Shown piece after piece: positions 37,601 to 48,309 of a DNA stretch of 64,000 nucleotides. The translations under genes and the position numbers were made by a program. Source of the DNA: Tiliqua scincoides (Eukaryota; Chordata; Lepidosauria; Squamata; Scincidae); NCBI RefSeq assembly GCF_035046505.1, contig NC_089822.1, forward strand, positions 271,145,054 to 271,209,053, in the 5' to 3' direction. How positions within the stretch are numbered: the first letter of the stretch is position 1; every line of letters starts with the position of its first letter. The notes beneath the pieces are model-generated. The model saw nothing but the letters and a program-made list of their open reading frames with translations, did not search any database and was not told the origin of the DNA.

Positions 37601-39637
37601 GGGATGGTGCAAGAAGAGAGAACAATTAGCACTCCCCTAGGCAAAATGATGACATTGAACTGATTATTATAATGTTGGTTGGAGCAGCTGACAAGCTGAG
37701 CTGAGTTATTCCACCTGCTCTTTGGTGTCAGTGAAGAGGAACTGCTTGTCAGCCAGCTTGGGAGGCAAATGGGGGCCAGAAGTGATAACAGGCCGTGAAA
37801 GATCCATCTGAAATGTTGTGCGGTTCTTGAAAGAGAGAAACTTTCTGTTACTGTGAAAATCCCCCCCATCTAGGTTTAGAGATAGCCTGCCAATGTGAGC
37901 CGCCTTGAATAAAGTCAGAGGAGTAATCCAGTGAACCAGAAAAGCGGTATATAAATACCAGTATTATTATTATTAAACATGATTATTACGAGAGTCAAGA
38001 TTATGTAGCGCTCAGGAGTCTGCGCGCATCTCAGTGCCCCTTCTAGTCCAGGGGTCCTCAGCTCATTGTTCTGGTTTGGCTGTGGAGCCCCAGAAGAATT
38101 ACAAGTGCAGCTGAAAATGGAACTGCACAAGGAAAACACAGACAGCAGCTGGAAGGGGAAACAAATTCTGGAGTTTAAACTGGACTTTCCTCCATAATTC
38201 TGGCCCTGATCTTGCAGGGGGGGGGGGGAACAGCTCCAACAGACCACCAATTGATCCACTCTCAGCCTATAGCTCTTCCTTGACCAGTGCAGAAGACTGT
38301 CTTGTTAATGAACAGATAGACCCAGCCTGAACTGAACTGGGGGAGAGAGAAGAAGAGGAGCTGGACTACATCCTCCAGGCCCTCCCCTTGGACACTCTCA
38401 TCATACCAGATGAGGGAGAGCCTGAACCATCCTTCCCTCTCTCCCGCAGAGGGGGGAGACAAAGCCCTGGCTTGATGATTGTGAAGCTGGAAATGGGGGG
38501 TGGCACTTCCTCTTCAGTATATGAAGCCAACAGCTGCCAGGCAGGGCCTGGGGGGGGGGGTAAAGGGGGTAATTTGTACCCAGGCCCAGAGTCAGAAAGG
38601 GGGCCCAGGAGCCAAAGGAGGGGCCTAGAAAGTTCCTTGGCCCTGACATGTTCCTATCTCACCTGAACACACTGCCAGCGCATAATGCTGGGGCGCAACC
38701 ATGTGCATGCAGTTCTAACTGCTGCTGAAAGCCATAAACACCAGGCCAGGAAAGCGTCCATGACCCTCCTTAACACAGTGTCAAATCTGGGAGGAAACTG
38801 GCCTGCTGCAGGAGCTCTTTGGCTTGTGGATCCATCACCATGGAGTGTAGAGGAACTCCGGGCCCAGCTGTGGGGCTGCAGCTGCTGCAGAAGTTCATTT
38901 TGGTCCATTCTAGTGTGAGCCTAAATACGATGATGCTCATTTTCTGCAATCGATTTTCTTTATTTCAAAACTTTTAGAGAGACTCAGGAGTGTGTTTTCC
39001 ATATTACTTTCTCTAGCTGCCAATGCCTCACGGTCAGGCAGACCTGGGCTCTGCATCAAGAAGCCTGGTAGACCTGAGCTCCAAAGACTGCTCTGTGGCT
39101 GTCAGCACCCTCTCCTGCCCTGTTCTGACCCCCCTCCCCATTCTGCCTGCCCCACTACCCCCTTCCCCTTTGAGAAGGGGTCCAGAAGAAACTTTGTCCC
39201 CCTGCTAAAATTCCACTCATAGGCCCGACTGCCGGGGGAGGGCAGCAGGGCTGGTCTGCAGCAGCAAGAACAGCCAAGAGTTTGGTGGCACCTGCTGGCA
39301 CTGCCCACTGCAGGGCATTGGTTCCTTAGTGAAGGGGCCTTCAGTCCAGGAAAGCTGGTGCCAGAATCAGCCACAGGTTTCAGGTGCCACAAAACTCTCG
39401 GGACTTTGAAGGGGAGACTTTGGACTCTCCCCGCCTCTCGTGATGGAGCTGTTGACTGCTGCATGTTTGAAGGGGGGGGGTGCCTCCCTCTCTGCTCTGC
39501 CACCCCCAGAAGAAAGAGCCTTCTGTGCCCCCCCCCGATATTTGCTCACCTGGAGGCTCCACGCTCTGCACCTCAGTGGAAAATACTCCCACCACCATCA
39601 CCACCAGCAGGGCCTTGATGCCTGAAGCAGACCTCAT
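29466..39637 (-). CDS. MHC class II beta chain, six exons, intact
   Basis: Beta chain of the class II heterodimer that presents peptides to CD4 T cells. Minus-strand coding exons: 39,550-39,637 (signal peptide), 33,105-33,380 (beta-1), 31,442-31,726 (beta-2), 31,147-31,257 (transmembrane), 29,758-29,781 (24-base tail exon) and 29,466-29,479 with TAA. They join in frame to 265 residues. Exon 1 encodes MRSASGIKALLVVMVVGVFS and ends VEPP, continued by EHFVHQLKEEC. Beta-1 keeps the disulphide Cys of EEC and FCRHN and the peptide main-chain contacts Trp61, His81 and Asn82 (DWNS, CRHNY). It lacks the N-glycosylation site normal after ECxF and has two extra residues there (PDGGAGAG). Beta-2 has the paired Cys of LLVC and YTC. 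The tail ends in KKKKGTAIPPPALIS. Intron 1 is 6.2 kb and full of repeats. It looks functional and classical-like. Confidence 0.93.
30355..30685. mobile_element. hAT-like MITE in copy B
   Basis: Same insertion as 12,525-12,856, ends CAGTGTTTCTCAA and TTGAGAAACACTG. It lies in the intron between beta exons 4 and 5. Confidence 0.8.
31855..32505 (+). mobile_element. CR1 3' ends in class II beta intron 2
   Basis: Three CR1 3' pieces: about 31,855-31,943, 31,990-32,075 (both ending near TTCTTATGTTCTTA) and 32,245-32,505, which includes the end of ORF2. The first two are separated by an ACTACAATTCCCAGGAGGCC motif at 31,945. A partial copy of the GGGCCCAATCC terminal-repeat family lies at about 32,125-32,240. 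Confidence 0.8.
33381..34273. other. Start of beta intron 1 (3' side), nothing recognised beyond exon flank
   Basis: GC-rich up to about 33,560, then AT-richer. GTCGGGTGTCGACATCC at about 33,577 is a short near-palindrome. No gene or known repeat was identified. Confidence 0.4.
34274..35332. mobile_element. DNA transposon with inverted ends, class unclear
   Basis: Left TGCTTGCCTATGAGTTGA and right TCAACTTATGGGCAGGTGTC are imperfect inverted repeats about 1.05 kb apart within beta intron 1. No transposase frame is recognised, so it is probably non-autonomous. Confidence 0.5.
35577..36170 (-). repeat. Unclassified dispersed repeat, inverted copy
   Basis: Reverse complement of the family at 38,722-39,230 (for example GGAATTTTATCAGGGGG and GAGCATCATCATATTCAGGC). 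It carries no coding frame. Confidence 0.55.
36180..36605 (-). mobile_element. CR1 3' end in beta intron 1
   Basis: Starts on the plus strand with CATAAGAACATAAGAAGAGC and carries the 3' UTR and end of ORF2 in reverse. Related CR1 copies lie at 56,108-56,600 and 60,975-61,458. Confidence 0.85.
36606..37894. other. Beta intron 1 segment shared with the palindrome
   Basis: No gene. From about 37,165 the sequence matches 56,965-57,990 and, inverted, 59,570-60,600. It has the uninterrupted site CACTAGTG at 37,272-37,279 where the palindrome copies carry a hAT-like MITE. Confidence 0.7.
37895..37978 (+). mobile_element. L2-like LINE/SINE 3' tail
   Basis: GAGCCGCCTTGAATAAAG, AAGCGGTATATAAATACC and an ATT-rich end form the usual L2-type 3' stem and tail. 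Copies lie at 58,030-58,112 and 59,458-59,540. Confidence 0.6.
38722..39359 (+). repeat. 638-bp insertion in beta intron 1 (unclassified family)
   Basis: Present here but absent from both palindrome arms, where CTGCTGCTG runs straight into CCAAAATCAACC. Part of it (38,722-39,230) belongs to the family also at 16.8 and 35.6 kb. Confidence 0.65.
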
Positions 39638-39767
39638 CTTTCCTCAGCAGGGAGAGACACCCTCTGGCCACTGGGCCCCCCACAACTCCAGACTGGGACT
39701 TTCTCAGCCCAGCCGTGGGCATCAACTCCTGCCAGGGTCCCCTCCCCAAGCAGTGCCAGGCGTGGAG

Positions 39768-39809
39768 CCAATCAGCCTGGCAGCTGAGGCAGCGTCATCA
39801 GTCGCTGGG
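39768..39809 (-). promoter_or_regulatory. Class II beta X-Y promoter module
   Basis: Minus strand: X box CCCAGCGACTGATGACG (39,793-39,809; X1 plus the TGACG X2 half-site), 17 bp, then Y box CTGATTGG (39,768-39,775). The ATG is 131 bp downstream. In class II genes these bind RFX, CREB and NF-Y, which recruit CIITA. An S/W box further upstream could not be fixed. Confidence 0.88.
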
Positions 39810-39829
39810 CAGGAATGTTGAGGAAACCG

Positions 39830-40727
39830 CTGGCTCAGGCTGATGTGTCCCAGCAAGGAACAGGCAGAGAGAAGCTGGTGGGGGGCTGGTGATGGGGCAG
39901 CCCAGGGGAGACGGGGGAGCTCTGGGCCAGGCAGCAGCGACCTGCAGAGGGGACTCTTGCTGCCCCCCCGCCCCCCAACAGAAAGGCTCAGCTGATCTTC
40001 CTGCCCAGAGATGGAGCAGAGAGTGACCTTCTGCACCCACAGCCACAGAGGCGTGTGCCCTTCACACATGTGCCACCCTGAGGCCTGCAGCCCACACCCT
40101 CTGGCTGCTCCAGGCACAACCTGTGGCCCATCACCAGTGTGTCTGTCCCCGTCTTCTTCCTCCTCCTGAGGACCAGGTGACCAGATGCAGAGGAGGACAG
40201 AGCGCCTGCGCCCTTAGCCAGTTTAGAGGAGGGCACTCTGGCAGGTGCAGCTCAGCATGGAAGGGTTCAAACAGCCACGCCAGCCGAAGTCCCCTGCTCC
40301 ACGCACTGCTTCAAGGTGCAGCGCTCGGTCCTGCAGGGGATCGGTGCCCTGTCCTCCTGCGTCACTTCAGACAAGTCTCGCTGTCCTGAACGGAGATGGT
40401 GTCAGGCGAGGGCCCTGCGGAACTGGGGCCTGTCCCACCAGTGGGTGTCCTACAATGGCCCTTGGCTCCCCCTCCCAGGGGAGTCTCCCTTGCGTGTTCC
40501 TGGACCGCAGGAGGAGAGTGTCACCCAGCAGTTGGAGGGCCCCCTGCACCCCTCAGCCCTCGGGCCAGCCGCGCCCCAGAGCTGCCTCTCGCTCTGATCC
40601 AGGACCCTCACCCAACCGAGCCCGCTTCCCTGCAGATCTCACGGCTCCTCTCTGCATGCCCCGGAATGGGAGCTGTGGACCTCCAGCCAGGAGTGGGGCA
40701 CATTCTTACCACGGGCACAGGCCTTCC
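39830..40727. repeat. Beta upstream region, present three further times
   Basis: Intergenic sequence between the beta and alpha I genes. Copies lie at 22,521-23,414 (same orientation), 53,040-53,905 (inverted) and from 63,645 to the window end (same orientation). I recognise no gene in it. Confidence 0.75.
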
Positions 40728-41100
40728 ATGATTTGTAACTCATGATGAACTTTTCCTCCAGAAATTTGTCCAATCTCCTCTTAAAGGCAACCAGGCAAGA
40801 TGCCACCACCACATCCTGTGGCAAGGAGTTCCACAGACTGACCACATGCTGGGTGAAGAAATCTTTTCTTTTGTCTGTCCTAACTCTCCCAGCACTGAAC
40901 TTTAGTGGATGTCCCCTGGTTCTGCTGTTCTGTGAGAGGGAAAAGACAGAGGGTGAAAAGAGAGAGAGACATGATTGAGACATACAAAATTATGCAGGGG
41001 ATGGACAGAGTGGATAGGGAGATGCTCTTTACACTCTCACATAACACCAGAACCAGGGGACATCCACTAAAATTGAGTGTTGGGCGGGTTAGGACAGACA
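40728..41100. mobile_element. Two CR1 fragments in opposite orientation
   Basis: 40,728-40,935 is a minus-strand CR1 ORF2 end, identical in position to the junction at 23,415. 40,966-41,100 is a plus-strand piece of the same ORF region (MIETYKIMQGMDRVDREMLF). They meet across a GA-rich joint. Confidence 0.85.
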
Positions 41101-41188
41101 CTAACCCCCTTTGCCCAGAGGGAAAACGCCTCTGCCCCGGAGTCTCCGGCCTCCATCTCCGGCTGCGGCTGCTGCCGGGGAGGCTCCA

Positions 41189-41230
41189 CCCGGCGACAGG
41201 CGGGTCAGCGCGGAGCCCTCTTCCCATTGG
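41189..41230 (+). promoter_or_regulatory. Class II alpha I X-Y promoter module
   Basis: X box CCCGGCGACAGGCG (41,189-41,202) followed by GGGTCAGCG, then Y box CCCATTGG ending at 41,230. The ATG is 110 bp downstream. The module lies in a CpG-rich stretch that continues into exon 1. Confidence 0.82.
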
Positions 41231-41340
41231 CCGAGAGGCGTCGCGGCTCCCCAGCCCGGCGGGGCAAGTTCGGGCGGCAGCCCCGCGCTCGGCACTCGCG
41301 GAGCCCGCCTGGCCGGACGCGCCTCTCTCGCCTGCACAGG

Positions 41341-44300
41341 ATGGGGGTCCCGGCGGGAATCCTGTCGCTGCCCCTCGGCCTCCTGGCGCTGCTCGCCCTG
41401 CCCGGCGCCGCCCCCGTCGCAGGTGAGGGCCGAGGGTTCGGGGGCAGCCGGAAGGGGGGGCTTGGCGCCGGGGGTCCTTCCTCAGATCGCCCCCGCACAG
41501 GCAGGACCCACCGCAGGCTGGGGGAGCGCAGCGCAGTCCTCCCCGCGAGCAGTGCTGAGCATGGCAGTCAGGCAGCAAGCCCCCCCCCCCCGCCGAAGGT
41601 TCTTCCCTCCGCGCCTGCTGCGCCGCGTCCCGGGGGGGGGGGCTTCGATGTTCGCGGGGGCGTCTCCGGATCCTCCTGGGAGGGGCGGCAAGGCAGGCAG
41701 CGACCTTCGGATCCTCAAAGGGGGGAGACCAGGAGAGGTGGGGAGGGGGTGGCGGCGTTGAATGCAGACCTGCCTGGCGGGCGCAGCTCCGAGGTGAGGG
41801 AGGGGAGGGGATGTGCTGGTGGTGACGCCCCTTCCACAGAGGGGGTGGGGAAGGAGAGAGCAGGAAGGGGCCTGGTTGGGACCCGCCCTGGACATTGGGG
41901 GGGTGTGTGTGCCAGAAGCAGCTTGACTAGCGCTAGGAGTGCCGCAGGCAGACTCTCTGCTCCTCTGATCTGGAACAGGCCCCCCGCCCAGCTCAGCCTT
42001 GGGGTCGTCATCAGGGCTGTTCTTGGAAGAGGTGGGGGGAGGGTACTTGGAGCACAGGTCCACTGGCCCCTCTGCTGGCGCCCCTTCCTGGCGGGTGCTG
42101 GAGAGGGCGGGTGTCCCTGCCTCTGCTCACTTTCTCCCCCCCCCAATCAGTGGAGGACTCTTTCGTGGAGCTGGACTTCTTCCAGGAGAGCTTCCCCTCG
42201 CAGAAGCAGTCCGGGGAGTTCCTGGAGCAGCACAACCAGGAGGAGGTCTTCCACGTGGACTGGGCCGGGAAGGAGACCGTCTGGAGGCTGCCCGACTTCA
42301 CCAGCTTCGCCAGCTTCGATGCGCAAGGAGCCCTGGGCAACCTGGCCGTCCTCAAGAACAACCTGGAGATCATGATGAAGCGCAGCAACCGGTCCCAGTC
42401 TCAGAAAGGTACAGAGGGGCTGGGCCGTCCTCCCCCCACTCGGGGGTGCTGGTCACATCCCAGGCCGCCTACACCAGGGAGCCCTGCGCGAAATGGGGAG
42501 AGTCAGAGAGAAAGGAAAGAGCGAAGCTGGAGAGGTTTGGAGGAGAGGAAAGCAGAACAGTGGAGGGAAAGTCCCAGGAACCTCCAGTGTGGAACAAACC
42601 ACATTGAAATAGCTCTGTTCTGCCAGAAGTTATAGTCAAAACACCAGCAGGGGGGCGGGCGATGGACACAAACCCTGGCGACTCCACTGCCACTCTGCGT
42701 ACGCTCAGAGGCATGGTTTGTTTCTTCAGAAGCAGCAGCCCAAGGGAAAGATGGTAGTGCTGCAGAGAGTTAGTGCTGCAAATGCATCCACACCCCACCT
42801 CCTTCTATGGGATCAAGACTCTGGTTCCCCCCCCCCAGCTCAGCTTGGCTGCTTCTCCTGGGAACAGCAGGAGGGAGTTCCGCACAGAGGCTCCAAGGCC
42901 TGGGGTGGGGGGTGGAGACTCTGATCAAGGGCTGGCAGGGTGGGGAAGGAAGGAGTCTTCAGGCAGAGATCAGCACTGACCTTGTTCCTTTCGCAGTTGC
43001 TCCTTCGGTAACAATGTACCTCAAAAACCCTGTGGAACTGGGAGACCCCAACGTGCTCATCTGCTTCGTGGACCAGTTCTTTCCCCCAGTGCTGAACATC
43101 ACGTGGCTGAAGAACGGGGAGGTGGTTTCCCAGGGTGTGCAAGAGACCGACTTCTACCCCAAAGCGGACAGCACCTTCCGCAAGTTCTCCTACCTGCGCT
43201 TCATTCCCAAGGCCGGAGACTTCTACGCCTGCAAAGTGGACCACTGGGGCCTGACCGAGAGCCTGAGCAAAGTCTGGTGTAAGCAGGACGGGGTTGATTC
43301 TGTGCTTTGAAAACACAGCAAGTCAGGTTCTTGGCTAAGGAAAGCAAAGCTGTCAGGAGCTGAGCAAGGTGTGCGAATGAAGCCCAGTTGCTTGTGGCAG
43401 GATTGATTCTGCCTTTGCCAGCCCAAGGAAGGAAGAAGAGGAGCCACACTCAAGTCCTGCTCAGTCCCCTTCAGGGGTGTGGTGGGACATTTTATGTGCA
43501 GGGGCTTGCTGCAACCATGCCCCGTGCAGACTCCAACAAGGCCCAAAAGTCAACTTTCAACTTGGTCCTTGGACTGTTCCTTTCTCCCATCACTTAGTAC
43601 CAACTTCCTAGCACTGGCATAGCTGTGCCAGTGGGGCATGTGCTGCATCCTGCAGTTGGGGGGCAGTCACGGAGGCCTCCTCAAGGTATGGCAGTGTTTG
43701 TTCCCTTATCTCAAAGTTGCATTGCTCTTATGTCAGTGCTGGAAAGTTGGCTAGGATTGCGGCCTGAGGGCCCAATCCTATCCAATGTTGCAGTGCCAGT
43801 GCAGCAGTGCCAGAGGGACGTGCACTGCATCCTGTGGTGGAGGGGCAGTCATAGAGACCTCCTCAAGCTAAGGGAACATTTGTTCCCTTACCTCGGGGCT
43901 GCATGACGGCAGCACAGATGCTGGAAAGTTGGATAGGATTGGGCCCTTAGTCCTACTTTGAAATGTGTTTTGTTTAGAGATCTGGCTCATATCATCCTAG
44001 CCTCTTGGAGCAGCTGCATTTACACTGAAAGATGGGGTTTAAAATATCCCAAATAAATAGGAGTGCTAGCCGATGCAGGTTCCCTCTGAAGTATAACCCA
44101 CAGTTTTCAGAAGGACTTCATCCCAAATTAATCTGCTCAGGGTTGTAGCTTTACAGAGGCTAAAAGAGCTTCATACTGTCTCTCAGGATGCCGTTGAGGA
44201 AGATGATGGCCTAGACCAGGGTGGCAAACCTATGGAACACGCACCCAATGTGGCACCTGAAAAATTTTGTTGATGCGCAACCATGCAATGGTGCCCCTTG

Positions 44301-46268
44301 ACTCTTTAAACTCAGCTCATAAATTAATAAATATTATCGATACTGCCAAATGAAGCAGTAAATCGATTGCCTAAACAGACTTTTTAAAAAATACATTCAG
44401 GCATTTTGTTCTCTTTCTCCATAAAAAAATTTGGAAACTACAATTATATTAATAAATGATCAGCTGCTCAAAAGGTTCCTGGGCACATGACATTTTTTTT
44501 AGAAGTTTATCACCAGTCCTGGCCAAGACCCTCCCAGGCACTTTCCTCAGTTTGCCTCCTGATGAACTTGAGGCTTCTTTTCAGCTAAGATCCTTTTGAA
44601 GAGATTCAGAGGAAACTCCTGAGCCCTCCGTCTAATGACATCACCGCTCCTGCTGCGGGAGAAGCCCTGAGCTCCAGCCCCCCCCCCAACTGCACTCCTG
44701 GTCCACTGTTGCTGGCTTCACCTTCATCTTTGCAGCCCTCAAGAACCAGCAACTTGTCTTTTCCTTCTGTTTTTCTGAAAAAGAAGGAAAGTCGGAGTAC
44801 AGAAGTCTGTGCCCAGAACAGCCTTTCTGCAGTGACTGCATAAGAACAGCCCCACAGTCAGTTCTTCACTGGGTAGCAGCCAAGTGTTGCTTATGGGGCC
44901 CCTGATGGGGTTGCAAGGAGAGCCCCAAGGAGAAGTGTGTGGGGCAGGGATCTCTGGTCCCCTGGTGCAGAAAGTAAGGCTGGGGTAGGAGACTGGCAAG
45001 ACTCCTCGGTTCCTCACCCACAGCCCAAGCTGACCCTTCCCTGTCTGTTCTCTGCCCCCCCCCCAGACTCCAAGGAGCCCACTCCCATTCCGGAGACACT
45101 GGAGAACGTGATCTGCGCCCTGGGCCTGGCGCTGGGCATCTTGGGCATCATTGCTGGCACCATCCTGTGCTTCAAGGCCAGGCAGGGGGATGAGGACGGC
45201 CGTCGCTGGGGTGCCAGGTGAGTCACTCTCGGGGCTGATGTGCACAGGGGGTGTGTGGGTTCTGGTGCAGTGCAGAGGGATGTGGTCCTGCTTTAGGGTG
45301 CTCAGATCTCCATGCAGCTCTCTCAGTCCTTTGCGTTCCCTTCAGGCCCCAGACTGGAGCTTGCTGAGGGCCACTTCACCTGCTCCCCCCCCCAGGAGCA
45401 GCAGACACAGTTTTCTACCCCAGGGTGCTGTGGCAGATCCTGGTTGGCCCCCATTTGTCAGAGCCCAGGAAGACCCCCAGCTCCTGGATCAGGCCCAGGA
45501 CCCATCTAGCCCCAACATCCAGTTTCCCACACCGACCCCCCAGCTGCCCCAAAAGAAAGCCCCTGAGGGGGGCAGGAAGGCAGCAGCTCCTCCCCCACCC
45601 TGTAGCACTTCTCAGAACTTGCATTCAGAAGCAGGCTGAAGACCCGTTTACAGCAGTCCCGCTTCAGTCCCTTGACAGGCACAACAATTTGTTCACACTT
45701 TCAGTGTGGCAGCAGCTGGGGGGGCCCTGTGTGCCAATGGGGGAGAGGGGAGAGCTGTGGGAAGAAGGGCAGGGGCCAGAAATCTCCTCCCAAAGAGCAG
45801 GTCAGTGGCAGGGCCTTTGTGAGTGCAGCCCCCCAAGTGCTGAGTATGATGTAATAATGAAAGTTGCTTAGATCTGCCTGGCAGTGGCAGAAGGCATCTC
45901 ACCTGGACAAGGGCAGAATTGGGGCAGGCACCCCCTGCAGCCCTCCTGGGGGGGCTGGTTGGGATTCGATTCCATTACAGTTCATCTGGAGGGAGGGAGG
46001 GAGGGAGAAAGATGTGTGTGTGGGGGGGGGGGTTCATGTCTTTTGGAGGAAGCCCAGACTTTTGCTTCCAGGATGACTGACAGCAGAGAGGAACCTCTTT
46101 CCCCCCAAGCATGAATTTTCCTTCAGAGAAGTTAGATTTGAAGGGAATGTTTTGTATGGAGGCAGGGAAGGGCCGAGCTGCAGAAGTCATCTGTCTTGTG
46201 GTCCAAGAGGAGGAGGAGGAAGGTGCCTCCCCCTTAATAGCATCTCTCCTTCCTTCCTTTGCAGATAA
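41341..46268 (+). CDS. MHC class II alpha chain, gene I, intact
   Basis: Alpha chain of a class II heterodimer, divergent neighbour of the beta gene. Exons 41,341-41,422 (signal peptide), 42,151-42,408 (alpha-1), 42,997-43,278 (alpha-2), 45,067-45,217 (connecting, transmembrane, tail) and 46,265-46,268 (one base plus TAA). They join to 258 residues. Alpha-1 has SGEFLEQHNQEEVFHVDW, ETVWRL, FASFDAQGALGNLAVLKNN and MKRSN, keeping the peptide main-chain contacts matching DRA Asn62, Asn69 and Arg76 and a glycosylation site (NRS). Alpha-2 has its Cys pair (LICF, YACKV) and a second sequon (NIT). The membrane segment is VICALGLALGILGIIAGTIL. The tail ends RRWGAR. It looks like a classical chain with no damage. 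Confidence 0.95.
43595..43948. mobile_element. Two adjacent MITEs with GGGCCCAATCC ends
   Basis: 43,767-43,948 has near-perfect inverted ends GGGCCCAATCCTATCCAA and TTGGATAGGATTGGGCCC. The piece before it (about 43,595-43,766) is a more decayed relative ending GTTGGCTAGGATTGCGGCC. Both lie in alpha I intron 3 and have no coding sequence. The superfamily is not determined. Confidence 0.75.
44214..44521. mobile_element. hAT-like element in alpha I intron 3
   Basis: Left CCAGGGTGGCAAACCTATGG and right GTTTATCACCAGTCCTGG are decayed inverted ends of the common CAGGGGTGGCAAAC hAT type. It is AT-rich inside, with no transposase. Confidence 0.6.
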
Positions 46269-46926
46269 CCCTGAGCAGCAGCAGACAGACTCCTCCTCTC
46301 CCCAGCGCCAGTTGAGCCTCTTGCTTGTGTCTCTTGCTAAGGCTTTGCTGCTGTGACCAGCCTGAAGGACCCGGTACTTGCTCCTGACTGACCTCTTGGG
46401 CTCCCATCACAGCCCCCAGGCGGCTACAGAAAAAGCTGGGGGGTCTGATGTGACTGAGCTGGCCTGGGAACAACTCAGCCCAGCACCAACCACAGGGCTT
46501 GCAAAATCTGCCCTTCCACACAAAGGCTTCCTTTCTGCAGTTCACAGGGGGAGGACCTTTGAGGGGCAGCCACGTCCACCCCCCTTCTTGTGGACTTCTC
46601 ACCAGGCCCCACTCACACAGTTTTCCAAGTCTCACCTCACAGGCACAAGAGCTGGAAACTTGGATTTTCTTTGAACAGAAGGTGACGTTCTTAGCGCGCT
46701 GAATTCTGCCCCTAATATCAGGCACAGAATGAGTTGCAGAAAACTCTCAGGCCTGTCCTGCAGATGGCATGAATTCCCCACGCTTTCAGAGGCAGCAGAA
46801 CTTGGACCAGACCCCCTGACCGTGTGCTGAAGGGCTCAGATGGAGTCCTGGGCAGATCTGGACTCCTGCTCCCAGTTCCTGCTTCTGTATCAGTTTGCCA
46901 GAGCTCCTTTGTTTCCAAAAGACATG

Positions 46927-46932
46927 AATAAA
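46927..46932 (+). terminator. Poly(A) signal of class II alpha I
   Basis: AATAAA about 660 bp after the stop, followed by a GT-rich stretch (GTTTTGTTTGTGC) typical of a downstream element. Confidence 0.75.
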
Positions 46933-47737
46933 ACTTGATTTTGGAGACAAGTTTTCATTTGTTTTGTTTGTGCTTTTCCTGTCTTTCTTCTTTATTTTTT
47001 ATTTTTATTTAATTTACAAACAACTACAACACAGAGATAGTCACAATTACGCACCCCCACTAGCTTTGGGATATCACTTATTAGTAAATAATTCATATTT
47101 CCTTTTCTTTCTTTTACTCCTATCATCCATCCAAATTCACATATTCCCTTTCCCTCCAATAAAATAATGAATTTGTTTTGGGGTATTTCCCTTTTCCTTT
47201 TTCAAAAAGATATCTAACAAATACATTTTAAATATCCTTAAAATAATTTATTTTCGTTAATTTATCCTTGGCTGCGATATCCCCTATTTCCCCATACAAT
47301 CCGCCCACCTAAACTTAAACATAACTTTCCAATTTTTTGCTATCATCATTCTTGTTGCTGCCACCACAATTATTACCAATTCTTTTCCCCCCCAATTCTA
47401 ACATGTTTCTCCAAATCTATTTAATAATGTAATTCTAGGATTTGCTTTCACGTCCTGTCCAACAACTTCACTCCTTTCCTTAAACACCTCGGTCCATATT
47501 TCCTTCACATCTTTACATCCCCACCACATATGCAGATAAGCACCTACATCTTGTTTACCTCTCCAACATTCAGCTGAAATAACTGGGTTGATTACATTTT
47601 ATTTAACAGGAGTTACTTTAAAATAGTTTTCTTCTAATAAGACCTCATTTTTCCAGTTCTTTTATTCCATATATTTTCCCATTCTTCAGTATTTATTTCC
47701 TCTTCAAAATCCTTCTGCCAAACTTCTTTAAGACTTT

Positions 47738-47912
47738 GGGTGCAATCCTAACCAACTGTCCAGCACTGGCATAGCTATTGCCAGTGGGGCATGTGCTGCA
47801 GTTGGGGGGCAGTCACGGAGACCTTCTCAAGGTAAGTCAATGTTCCTTCCCTTACCTCGAAATTGCAATACCCTTACCTCAGTGCTGAAAAATTAGTTAG
47901 GATTGCGCCCTT
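47738..47912. mobile_element. GGGCCCAATCC-family MITE in L1
   Basis: Ends GGTGCAATCCTAACCAACTG and TTAGTTAGGATTGCGCC. CTTTG occurs on both sides, a possible short target duplication. Confidence 0.7.
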
Positions 47913-48167
47913 TGATGTTGTTCCTTCTTTTCTGCTAAAATCTTATATATCTTACTAAACCTACCTTTAAATCCTGCTTTATTATCTTCCTTCTCTTTCT
48001 GAACCATTATTTCTTCAAATTCAGTTTTCTACCATTTCCAACTTCTTTTTCTATTTCTTTTATCCAACTTTCCAGTTGCAAACTATGAAATCAAGAAATT
48101 CTTTCTGTGTGCAAATTCTCCCTTATTTTTTCACGGGCATTCAGATTCATAATCCAGTCCTTTAGGG

Positions 48168-48309
48168 CCCAATCCTGTCCAACTTTCCAGCTCCGGCGGG
48201 CCACAATGCAGCCCCAAATGTTCCCATACCTTGAGAAGACCCCAATGACCGCCCCTCCACCACAGGATGCAGTGCACACCCCACTGGAAGATTGGATAGG
48301 ATCGGGCCC
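48168..48309. mobile_element. GGGCCCAATCC-family MITE upstream of alpha II
   Basis: Ends GGGCCCAATCCTGTCCAACT and GATTGGATAGGATCGGGCCC. TTTA flanks both sides. Confidence 0.75.

Noticed and set aside
41077-42375. A 432-codon frame over the alpha I start.
   Set aside because: It is in a different frame from the class II exons and results from high GC content. The spliced alpha exons with family motifs explain the region.
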